A stretch of 11,960 nt of DNA from Sulfurovum sp. (lineage in GTDB: Bacteria; Campylobacterota; Campylobacteria; Campylobacterales; Sulfurovaceae): contig DAOVZV010000010.1 of the NCBI GenBank assembly GCA_030634925.1, positions 1 to 11,960 of the forward strand, given 5' to 3'. Within the stretch, counting starts at the first letter, position 1. Each line of letters opens with the position of its first letter. The notes beneath the pieces are model-generated. The model had not been told where the DNA came from and did no database searches. It saw only the letters and a list, made by a program, of their open reading frames with translations. Position numbers and translations under genes: made by a program. Positions 1 to 4,983 of this stretch are shown here, piece by piece.

Positions 1-28
1 ATAAAATTTATCTTTATAGAGATTTTGT

Positions 29-48
29 AAAACTTTTTAAAAAGTTTT
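29..48. repeat. Perfect 20-bp palindrome
   Basis: The sequence AAAACTTTTTAAAAAGTTTT equals its own reverse complement. As RNA it would form a weak A-U hairpin with runs of U on either strand, so it could be a poor bidirectional terminator of a gene left of the window, or an AT-rich protein-binding site. There is no adjacent gene in the window to decide between these, and AT-rich DNA yields such palindromes by chance more easily than GC-rich DNA. Confidence 0.45.
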
Positions 49-211
49 GAGCCAATCACTTAAGATGCAATGTTTAAAGATGGTTAATTTTTAAAGAAAC
101 CCCTTAGATAAGGTAATTTTTAAAGTTATTTCTTACTCATGTCTTTAAAATCTTGATACAATTATTTAATCAACCCCATTATAACAAAATAAACTTTAAA
201 AAATTTAGGTA

Positions 212-229
212 TCAAGTGATGCTAATGCT
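212..229 (+). repeat. 18-nt direct repeat, copy a
   Basis: TCAAGTGATGCTAATGCT here matches 331-348 at 17 of 18 positions (A/G at the fifth base), with the copies starting 119 nt apart. Each copy places an ATG-CTA-ATG start in the same position of a very short reading frame. In this copy the frame runs 219-302 (27 codons plus stop, beginning MLMLHLLLKII) but has only a poor upstream purine tract (TTTAGG). Confidence 0.7.
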
Positions 230-330
230 ACATTTACTCCTTAAAATAATCACACACCACAACTCATACCTTCAAATACATCCATTCTATACTTTTAGCT
301 AATTTTTGAAAACCAAGATTATTATGGAGG

Positions 331-348
331 TCAGGTGATGCTAATGCT
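331..348 (+). repeat. 18-nt direct repeat, copy b
   Basis: TCAGGTGATGCTAATGCT is the second copy of the repeat at 212-229 (17/18 identical). Similarity drops off on both sides apart from a shared GGT just upstream. This copy is immediately preceded by a strong Shine-Dalgarno-like GGAGG at 326-330. Confidence 0.7.
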
Positions 349-388
349 CTCTTTCCCCAAGTTTTATGTGATAATAATTTTAAAATAA
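338..388 (+). CDS. Possible 16-residue micropeptide ORF
   Basis: A very short reading frame begins ATG-CTA-ATG and encodes MLMLSFPKFYVIIILK, a hydrophobic peptide with a basic end. What makes it more than noise is context: GGAGG at 326-330 sits 7 nt before the ATG, a TATACT -10-like box lies at 288-293, and a GC-rich hairpin followed by Ts (403-427) closes the unit, so a transcript of about 130 nt could be made. A related frame at 219-302 starts with the same MLML. The arrangement recalls type I toxin or leader-peptide genes, but the sequence matches no family I recognise and may not be translated. Confidence 0.2.
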   Translation: MLMLSFPKFYVIIILK

Positions 389-402
389 AATAAGTATCCA
401 TC

Positions 403-427
403 AGCAGGGTGATTAACCCCTGCTTTT
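403..427 (+). terminator. Rho-independent terminator-like hairpin
   Basis: AGCAGGG (403-409) pairs with CCCTGCT (418-424) around an 8-nt loop, and the stem runs directly into TTTT at 424-427 followed by ATACTTTT. The stem is far more GC-rich than its surroundings. On the plus strand it would end a transcript covering the micro-ORF at 338-388; there is no larger plus-strand gene upstream in the window for it to serve. Confidence 0.5.
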
Positions 428-437
428 ATACTTTTCT

Positions 438-462
438 CACTCCCAAATTACATTTGGGAGTG
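438..462. repeat. Perfect 11-bp inverted repeat with 3-nt loop
   Basis: CACTCCCAAAT (438-448) and ATTTGGGAGTG (452-462) are perfect reverse complements separated by TAC. There is no U-run on either side, so it is not a standard terminator. It lies 48 nt before the dispersed repeat at 511-612, which begins with a related TTTGG core (TTTGGAAAC versus TTTGGGAG). It may therefore be the end of a larger composite intergenic repeat. Confidence 0.7.
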
Positions 463-510
463 CATAGGAAACTTCAAATAAAATCACTCTTCTAAAGTAT
501 ATATTTCTAA

Positions 511-612
511 ACACAGTTTGGAAACAAGAGAGAACACGAATGGGGAGAAAATCCACATGGAGCGAGTGGAGCAGGTGTGAGAATGATGGTAAAATTATTA
601 GAAAACTTGGCT
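511..612. repeat. Dispersed direct repeat, copy 1 (102 nt)
   Basis: The first 48 nt (511-558) match 1403-1450 at 47 of 48 positions. A divergent middle follows that is 9 nt longer here, and the last ~32 nt again align well with 1464-1495. One frame reads QFGNKREHEWGENPH in this copy, and the other copy reads the same with one change, but neither has a start codon or extends far. It is either a fragment of a decayed gene or a noncoding mobile repeat. Together with copy 2 it brackets the toxin-antitoxin genes. Confidence 0.85.
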
Positions 613-688
613 AGTGGATTGCATTAGTCAAAAGTGTAAGGTGGATTTATTATCTATATGCATTATTTTTTCCTTTATCAAAAAAATA

Positions 689-958
689 CTAAATTGCTTT
701 TCTATCTAGCCCTTCTTGAAGTAGCATTTTAATAAAAGATTGATATGGTACATCTATACTGTTGGCTTTGATTTTTAAATCATCTAACATATCAAGAGGT
801 AGCCTAATTGATATACTTTTTGTACTTTTTTTAAGATTGCTAAAACGAACTCGTTTTACCTTTGAGCCATTAATATAATCAAGCATATCACTATTTTCCC
901 AAAACTCTCTCTCTTCTTGTTCATTTTTAAATGTAGGGATTATTTTTGTTGTTTTCAT
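689..958 (-). CDS. brnA: CopG/BrnA-family antitoxin of a type II toxin-antitoxin pair
   Basis: This 89-residue protein should neutralise the BrnT-type toxin encoded just upstream and bind the shared promoter. The N-terminal half (about residues 8-45) carries the EREFWE and DYINGSKVKRVRF stretches seen in CopG-type antitoxins (PF12441-like). Residues 47-84 fit a ribbon-helix-helix DNA-binding fold: a short strand TKSISIRLP, then helices DMLDDLKIKANS and PYQSFIKMLLQEGL. Its start overlaps the end of the toxin gene by 32 nt, and an AGGAG site at 969-973, inside the toxin coding sequence, supports this start. In known BrnTA systems the antitoxin represses the operon by itself and with the toxin; that is family knowledge, not seen here. 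The exact symbol is less certain than the role. Confidence 0.85.
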   Translation of the reverse strand: MKTTKIIPTFKNEQEEREFWENSDMLDYINGSKVKRVRFSNLKKSTKSISIRLPLDMLDDLKIKANSIDVPYQSFIKMLLQEGLDRKAI

Positions 959-1250
959 AAAACTTTTTCTCCTTTTTAGTCATTTCTCTTGCTGAAATAA
1001 CTCTAATTAGATTATTTCTTGTTGTAAAAACCACCATAATCTTATGATTTTTATTATCTACTCCAAATGCAATACAACGACACTCACCATCTGAATGTCC
1101 AAAATCTTCAACTACAAGAAGAGGTTCATTAAAAAATATCTCTTCTATTAGTTTATAATTAAGAGCATGTTTATCTTCATTTTTATAAATATTACCATCA
1201 TCCCAATCAAAGCCAACTAAATGCTCTAAATCTAAACAATCAAACTCCAT
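927..1250 (-). CDS. brnT: BrnT-family ribonuclease toxin
   Basis: This 107-residue protein matches the BrnT toxin family, RelE-fold ribonucleases that cut RNA and stop growth when unchecked. The family landmarks appear in order: FDWD at residues 14-17, K27-H28 followed by the EEIFF helix (36-40), the GHSDGECRCIAFG strand region (51-63), VVFTTR (73-78), and the diagnostic RVISAREM (83-90) with a charged Lys/Glu tail. Length is normal for the family at about 90-110 residues. The toxin precedes the antitoxin, the usual order for brnTA. AAGGG at about 1256-1260 precedes the ATG, and a TATAAT box at 1274-1279 (minus strand) is a likely promoter. The gene looks intact. Confidence 0.9.
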   Translation of the reverse strand: MEFDCLDLEHLVGFDWDDGNIYKNEDKHALNYKLIEEIFFNEPLLVVEDFGHSDGECRCIAFGVDNKNHKIMVVFTTRNNLIRVISAREMTKKEKKFYENNKNNPYI

Positions 1251-1273
1251 GCTTTCCCTTTATGTATATTTCT

Positions 1274-1279
1274 ATTATA
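1274..1279 (-). promoter_or_regulatory. -10 promoter element for the toxin-antitoxin operon
   Basis: Read on the minus strand this is a perfect TATAAT, about 24 nt before the toxin ATG, preceded by a T-rich stretch and TTGTA. No convincing -35 box is seen, which is usual for Campylobacterota promoters. A short AT-rich palindromic context (TATATAATA) could hold the antitoxin operator. Confidence 0.55.
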
Positions 1280-1291
1280 TACAAAAGAGTT

Positions 1292-1357
1292 TTATATTAA
1301 CTTTAAATTATTAGAATATTTTTTTGATAACTCTTTTATCTGCTCTTCAATTGTCAT
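1292..1357 (-). pseudogene. Short ORF, possible N-terminal gene remnant
   Basis: A 21-residue frame beginning MTIEEQIKELSKKYS ends in a TAA just upstream of the toxin promoter. Its opening is amphipathic and reads like the first helix of a normal cytoplasmic protein, but nothing follows it. An AAGGA lies upstream at a rather long spacing. It could be the stub left after the toxin-antitoxin module or the repeat arrived, a small leader ORF, or chance. I do not recognise a parent family. Confidence 0.2.
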
Positions 1358-1402
1358 CTGTTTTTAGGCATCCTTCACAAACGCCAAAAACTAATAGACA
1401 CT

Positions 1403-1495
1403 ACACAGTTTGGAAACAAGATAGAACACGAATGGGGAGAAAATCCACATTGAGTAAGAGTAAGAATGATGGTCAAATTGATAGAAAATTTGGCT
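1403..1495. repeat. Dispersed direct repeat, copy 2 (93 nt)
   Basis: This copy shares 47 of its first 48 nt with 511-558 and has the same orientation. The middle is 9 nt shorter than in copy 1, and the final ~32 nt are again similar. Its last 23 nt overlap the 3' end of the ychJ-like gene on the minus strand and supply that gene's stop codon and last residues. The copies lie 892 nt apart and bracket the brnTA module. Confidence 0.85.
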
Positions 1496-1886
1496 CTCCA
1501 CTAATATATAACCATCTATTATCTATTTTCAAAAATCTACTCTTTTCATATAGTTCTCCTGATGATAGGTTGGCGTTAAATGTGACAAATGCTTCATCTT
1601 TTTTATCTATATATTCTACTATCTCTAAGCCCAAAAATTGTGTTTCTTTGGAGAATATATCTATACTATCTTTCCATAATTTAGTATCTTGGGTATAGTC
1701 TGTATTTTGTGGGTGAGTGGTTTTGATGATATAGTTTGCATCTTGTACAGCATAAGCACTGTAGCGAGACTTCATAAGCAAAAGAGCTGTTTTGGGATTA
1801 GCTCCTTTGTGATATATGGCACAACATTTTTTGTATTTGGTGTGACTACCACAAGGACATAGAGAGTTTGGAGATATTTTTTTCAT
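1473..1886 (-). CDS. YchJ-like SEC-C motif protein
   Basis: This 137-residue cytoplasmic protein has an N-terminal SEC-C zinc-binding motif (C10, C12, C21, C22 in CPCGSHTKYKKCC). A YchJ-type NTF2-like domain follows, recognisable by ALLLMKSRYSAYAVQDANYI (34-53), THP and the WKDSIDIF segment. The biochemical role of the YchJ/UPF0225 family is not established. E. coli YchJ has a second SEC-C motif at its C-terminus; none is present here. The gene begins 4 nt after the deformylase stop, with an AGAGGG site inside the deformylase 3' end, so it is the last gene of the tig-clpP-def operon. Its last ~7 codons and TGA stop lie inside a repeat shared with 511-612, so the natural C-terminus may have been altered. 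Confidence 0.85.
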   Translation of the reverse strand: MKKISPNSLCPCGSHTKYKKCCAIYHKGANPKTALLLMKSRYSAYAVQDANYIIKTTHPQNTDYTQDTKLWKDSIDIFSKETQFLGLEIVEYIDKKDEAFVTFNANLSSGELYEKSRFLKIDNRWLYISGEPNFLSI

Positions 1887-1890
1887 ATTA

Positions 1891-2415
1891 TCAACCCTCT
1901 TTTAGTTTTCTTTTCCACTCTTTTTCAAATTTTTTGCGTTTTATGTATGATAGCTTTTCTATAAATACTTTGCCGTCTAAGTGGTCTATCTCGTGTTGGA
2001 TAGCAATAGCTAGAAAGCTTTCATCTTCTATGGTCTGTTTTGTACCAAATCTATCATAATAATCTACTTTGATATGATTAGCTCGTTCTATCTCTTCATA
2101 TACTCCAGGGATAGATAGACAACCCTCTTGAAATAGTTCACTTCCGTCTTTGAATAATATAGTAGGATTTATCATCTCTATAGTATTCTCTTTGGGTTGG
2201 TCGTGTTCACCCTCGGCTACTTCTATAGGGATATTGATGATGAGTACTCTCATATCTACACCCACTTGAATAGATGCCAATCCTACACCATTACTAGCAC
2301 ACATAGTCTCATACATATCATCAAGTAAATCGTGTAGTCCTCCATCAAAGGAGGTTACGGCTTTGGATATTAGTTTTAGCTTTTTATTTGGATATACTAA
2401 TATTTCTCGTATCAT
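1891..2415 (-). CDS. def: Peptide deformylase
   Basis: This 174-residue enzyme removes the formyl group from the N-terminal methionine of new proteins at the ribosome exit. All three active-site motifs are present: GVGLASIQ at residues 43-50, EGCLS at 97-101 with metal ligand C99, and HEIDH at 141-145 with ligands H141 and H145 and catalytic E142. Length is typical. It starts 7 nt after the clpP stop and ends 4 nt before the ychJ-like gene, so it is translated from the tig-clpP operon. The lysine-rich C-terminal tail (KRKKFEKEWKRKLKEG) is suited to contact with rRNA, which is an inference. Confidence 0.97.
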   Translation of the reverse strand: MIREILVYPNKKLKLISKAVTSFDGGLHDLLDDMYETMCASNGVGLASIQVGVDMRVLIINIPIEVAEGEHDQPKENTIEMINPTILFKDGSELFQEGCLSIPGVYEEIERANHIKVDYYDRFGTKQTIEDESFLAIAIQHEIDHLDGKVFIEKLSYIKRKKFEKEWKRKLKEG

Positions 2416-2422
2416 ATTATGC

Positions 2423-3010
2423 CTATACGAAGCTTTTGGTTAGGACTTGGTCTATTAGTCCGTACTCTACAGCCTCTACTGATGACATAAAGTTATCTCT
2501 TTCTGTGTCTTTCTCTATGCGTTTTGGTGTTTTGCCTGTCTGTTTTGCCAAAATCTCATTTAGACTATCTTTGAGTCTTTGTATCTCTTGGGCTTGTATC
2601 TGAATATCAGTTGATTGCCCTTGTGCGCCACCTGATGGTTGATGTATCATAATTCTAGCATTTGGAAGGGCATATCTCTTGCCTTTTGTACCAGATGCTA
2701 ATAAAAATGCACCCATAGATGCTGCTTGACCGATACAGATAGTAACGATGTCTGGTTTGATATAGTTCATAGTATCAAACATAGACAAACCAGCTGTTAC
2801 CACTCCACCAGGAGAGTTGATATAGAAATATATATCTTTATCAGGGTCTTGTGCTTCCAAAAATAGAAGTTGTGCTACAACACTCGATGCTACTTGGTCA
2901 TTTACTTCACCACTTAGCATTATTATTCTATCTTTGAGGAGACGAGAATATATGTCATAAGACCTCTCACCTCTTCCTGTTTGTTCTACTACATAAGGAA
3001 TATAACTCAT
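2423..3010 (-). CDS. clpP: ATP-dependent Clp protease proteolytic subunit
   Basis: This 195-residue serine peptidase forms the tetradecameric proteolytic chamber that works with ClpX/ClpA unfoldases. The catalytic triad is complete: S98 in GQAASMG, H123 in MIHQPSGG and D172 in ERDNFMS. The INSPGG oxyanion segment (64-69) and the [15 protein letters not shown] handle are canonical. The N-terminus [24 protein letters not shown] is the usual short propeptide-like start. An AAAAGG site precedes the ATG. It lies 16 nt downstream of tig and 7 nt upstream of def, an arrangement I recall from Campylobacter. Confidence 0.98.
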   Translation of the reverse strand: MSYIPYVVEQTGRGERSYDIYSRLLKDRIIMLSGEVNDQVASSVVAQLLFLEAQDPDKDIYFYINSPGGVVTAGLSMFDTMNYIKPDIVTICIGQAASMGAFLLASGTKGKRYALPNARIMIHQPSGGAQGQSTDIQIQAQEIQRLKDSLNEILAKQTGKTPKRIEKDTERDNFMSSVEAVEYGLIDQVLTKSFV

Positions 3011-3026
3011 ATTTTGCCTTTTATCT

Positions 3027-4319
3027 TTATTTCTCTAGTCCCAATATCTTACCAAATAGTTTATCTTCTATCATACCCATTTTTACAGCAGGTAGAAGAT
3101 TGTTATCTTGGTAATATTTGATTACTTCTTGTGGGTCTTGTTGGTTCATCATAGACTCATAATATAGTGCTTGAGATACCTCTTGGTCTGTGATTGCGAT
3201 ACCCTCTTTTTTGGCAAGTGCATCTACGATAAATGTAGCTCTTACGCTATTAGAAGCATCAGATTTCAACTCATCTCTAAGCTCTTGTATCTTTTCGTTG
3301 TTACCTTTGTAGCTATTTAGCTCTTCTTCATCCATCTCTTGTGCTTTTGCATTGATTTTTGCATCAATCTCTTGTTCTACAATATTACTAGGTAGTGCAA
3401 AGTCAAATTTGTTTACAAGTGCTTCGATAAGTTTAGGCTTTAGCTCATCATTGTATAGTTTTGATAGTTTTGTAGATGCTATTTGAGTTTTTACTCTCTC
3501 TTTTAGTACATCCATACTAGCATTTTCTTCACCTTGAAGAACTTCTTTTGCTAGTTCATCATCTAGTTCTGATGCTACTTTCTTTTGAATTTCGTGTAGT
3601 TTTACTTCAAATACACTATCTTTCCCTGCTAGGTTTGCAGATTGATAATCTTCTGGGAATGTCACAGTGATACTTTTTTCATCTCCTGCACTCATACCGA
3701 TAACTTGCTCTTCAAATCCTGCGATAAATTGAGCAGAACCAATTTCAAGACCAAACTTCTCTGCTTTTCCACCTTCAAATGGCTCACCATCTATAAAGCC
3801 CTCAAAATCAATAAGAGTAACATCACCATTCTCTACAGCTCTATCTTCTGAAATAGCTACAAATTTTGCTTTTTCTAGTGCTATCTCATCAAGTCTTGTT
3901 GATACTTCATCATCAGATGTAGTAGGTATATCAAAAGCAGGTAATATATCCATATATCCCTCTGCTTCAAATGTTGGTTTTGTTGATATTTCTATCTCTA
4001 TCTCTATAGAGTTCTCTTCTTTTTCATATTTCTTGAATGTAGGCTCTCCAAGTACATCAGCTTTATTGATATTAGCCTCTTTTAGACCATTATCAATCAT
4101 CTCTGTAACTAATGCAGATTCAGCATCTTGTGTTAATTCTTCACCATGAAGTTTTTTTACAACATGTGGAGGTACTTTACCTGCTCTAAATCCATCTACT
4201 TTGATTTTTTTAGAAGATTGTCTAGCCAATACATCTACTTTTGTCTCTATTTCACTATTTTCTATTGAACCAACTACTATTACATTTGCGTCATCTAATT
4301 TATTTACTGTAACTTTCAC
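3027..4319 (-). CDS. tig: Trigger factor (ribosome-associated chaperone and peptidyl-prolyl isomerase)
   Basis: This 430-residue chaperone docks at the ribosome tunnel exit and shields nascent chains. The N-terminal ribosome-binding domain carries the signature GFRAGK at residues 43-48. A central FKBP-like isomerase domain spans about 160-245 ([20 protein letters not shown], then [12 protein letters not shown] and ITVTFPEDY). The remainder is the helical substrate cradle. The start is a GTG at 4317-4319, chosen because AAAGGA lies 7-8 nt upstream and the protein then begins [13 protein letters not shown], the expected first strand. It is the first gene of the minus-strand operon. A hairpin immediately upstream could cover its ribosome binding site. 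Confidence 0.97.
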   Translation of the reverse strand: MKVTVNKLDDANVIVVGSIENSEIETKVDVLARQSSKKIKVDGFRAGKVPPHVVKKLHGEELTQDAESALVTEMIDNGLKEANINKADVLGEPTFKKYEKEENSIEIEIEISTKPTFEAEGYMDILPAFDIPTTSDDEVSTRLDEIALEKAKFVAISEDRAVENGDVTLIDFEGFIDGEPFEGGKAEKFGLEIGSAQFIAGFEEQVIGMSAGDEKSITVTFPEDYQSANLAGKDSVFEVKLHEIQKKVASELDDELAKEVLQGEENASMDVLKERVKTQIASTKLSKLYNDELKPKLIEALVNKFDFALPSNIVEQEIDAKINAKAQEMDEEELNSYKGNNEKIQELRDELKSDASNSVRATFIVDALAKKEGIAITDQEVSQALYYESMMNQQDPQEVIKYYQDNNLLPAVKMGMIEDKLFGKILGLEK

Positions 4320-4322
4320 TAC

Positions 4323-4351
4323 AATCCTTTATATATATAATTGTAAGGATT
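4323..4351 (-). promoter_or_regulatory. Hairpin overlapping the tig ribosome binding site
   Basis: On the minus strand, AATCCTT (4351-4345) can pair with AAGGATT (4329-4323), a perfect 7-bp stem closing an AU-only-rich 15-nt loop. The 3' arm contains the AAGGA Shine-Dalgarno of tig, 4 nt before the GTG start, so the fold would hide it. Two -10 candidates exist: TATTAT at 4360-4365 would put the whole hairpin in the mRNA, whereas TAAAAT at 4349-4354 would start transcription after the 5' arm and abolish it. Confidence 0.4.
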
Positions 4352-4359
4352 TTATCTAA

Positions 4360-4365
4360 ATAATA
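4360..4365 (-). promoter_or_regulatory. Candidate -10 element for the tig operon
   Basis: Read on the minus strand this is TATTAT, about 41 nt before the GTG of tig. It competes with a TAAAAT (4349-4354) closer in. No clear -35 is visible for either. Confidence 0.35.
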
Positions 4366-4374
4366 TTAAAAAGT

Positions 4375-4423
4375 AGTAGTTATATCCAAAAATATTAATC
4401 CTTGATTAGATATAATAACTACT
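4375..4423. promoter_or_regulatory. Inverted repeat in the divergent tig / membrane-protein promoter region
   Basis: AGTAGTTAT (4375-4383) and ATAACTACT (4415-4423) are perfect 9-bp inverted repeats 31 nt apart, in the 131-nt gap between two divergent genes. The right arm overlaps a perfect plus-strand TATAAT (4411-4416), the likely -10 of the 4451 gene. The symmetry suggests a regulator-binding region shared by both promoters, though AT-rich composition makes chance pairing possible. Confidence 0.4.
4411..4416 (+). promoter_or_regulatory. -10 promoter element for the 4451 membrane-protein gene
   Basis: A perfect TATAAT lies 34 nt before the ATG at 4451, giving a predicted start of transcription near 4423. 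No consensus -35 box is seen at the usual distance. Confidence 0.5.
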
Positions 4424-4450
4424 ATTAATCAAATATAGGATACTAGTAGT

Positions 4451-4954
4451 ATGATAAATACAGATAAATATAGACCACAAAGATACGAACTCCCAACAAG
4501 TGACGAACCCAAAATAGTAAAAAGTCGTCAAAATGAGATAGAGTTAAATGCCATAAAGCAAAAAAGCAAAAATATATTTCTAAAAGTACTAAAGATAACA
4601 TTTGTAATAGTATTTATGATAATGGCAGTTAGTCTATATATAGTATTTACCAATGTATCAGAAGTAAAAGAGATATATCACAATAACTCTAAGCCCACAT
4701 ATACTCCTCCTCCACCATCACCCAAAATAACAAAAAAACTAGACAAAACAACTATGAAGAACTTTGAAGAGAATAATAAGCACAATTTTAATCAGATGCA
4801 AGATAGACAAAAAGATAGAATGAATAGATATATGATAGAACAAGAAGAGAAGATAAAAAAGTATCAAAAAGAACAAAAAGAGAGAATGGACAGATACAAA
4901 TCAAATCAAGCCAAAAAGATAGAAGAGGCAAATAAGAATAGGTATAAATTATAA
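4451..4954 (+). CDS. Single-span membrane protein with proline-rich linker and coiled coil, function unknown
   Basis: I do not recognise a family for this 167-residue protein. Residues 1-42 are hydrophilic and basic, and residues 43-67 form one hydrophobic span (FLKVLKITFVIVFMIMAV...). A TYTPPPPSP linker follows at about 83-91. Residues 95-162 are highly charged and Lys/Glu/Gln-rich, predicted helical or coiled coil, with an internal near-repeat QKDRMNRY (120-127) and QKERMDRY (142-149). The layout suggests a short cytoplasmic N-terminus and a helical rod across the periplasm, or the reverse. A TonB-like or cell-envelope tether role can be imagined but is not supported by any motif. AGGA at 4437-4440 precedes the ATG. 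The gene is divergent from tig and ends at a strong hairpin. Confidence 0.8.
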   Translation: MINTDKYRPQRYELPTSDEPKIVKSRQNEIELNAIKQKSKNIFLKVLKITFVIVFMIMAVSLYIVFTNVSEVKEIYHNNSKPTYTPPPPSPKITKKLDKTTMKNFEENNKHNFNQMQDRQKDRMNRYMIEQEEKIKKYQKEQKERMDRYKSNQAKKIEEANKNRYKL

Positions 4955-4956
4955 GA

Positions 4957-4983
4957 GAGACTCAAAATAGAGTCTCACCTTTT
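4957..4983. terminator. Shared hairpin terminator between convergent genes
   Basis: GAGACTC (4957-4963) and GAGTCTC (4970-4976) form a perfect 7-bp stem with a 6-nt loop, followed on the plus strand by ACCTTTT. It begins 3 nt after the stop of the 4451 gene and lies just past the stop of the minus-strand DUF4382 gene, so it can end both transcripts. The T-run is better on the plus strand. Confidence 0.75.

Larger units (their letters stand above)
1..688. other. Gene-poor intergenic region rich in repeats and hairpins
   Basis: No reading frame of ordinary gene length is present on either strand; stops are dense throughout. The stretch holds, in order, a 20-bp AT-only-cored palindrome (29-48), two similar 14-15-nt tracts (82-96 and 112-125), a pair of 18-nt direct repeats (212-229 and 331-348), a terminator-like hairpin (403-427), an 11-bp hairpin (438-462) and one copy of a dispersed repeat (511-612). 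This density of small repeats suggests decayed mobile or duplicated DNA rather than a simple promoter region. Nothing recognisable lies in 620-688 apart from the downstream flank of the antitoxin gene. Confidence 0.7.

Noticed and set aside
82..125. Two GGT(T)AATTTTTAAAG tracts 30 nt apart considered as a regulator-binding pair
   Set aside because: Low-complexity A/T sequence with no promoter or gene beside it. Not distinguishable from chance.
219..302. 27-codon frame at repeat copy a as a real gene
   Set aside because: It lacks a convincing ribosome binding site and its own terminator, and the later half is His/Ser/Tyr-rich without pattern. Retained only as part of the repeat-pair observation.
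212..348. Two-copy repeat considered as the start of a CRISPR array
   Set aside because: Only two 18-nt copies about 119 nt apart, with no regular spacers and no cas genes. It does not fit a CRISPR array.
1324..1698. Open frame of 124 codons on the plus strand
   Set aside because: It is antisense to the ychJ-like gene and crosses repeat copy 2. It has no ribosome binding site, no recognisable domain and poor composition for a protein.
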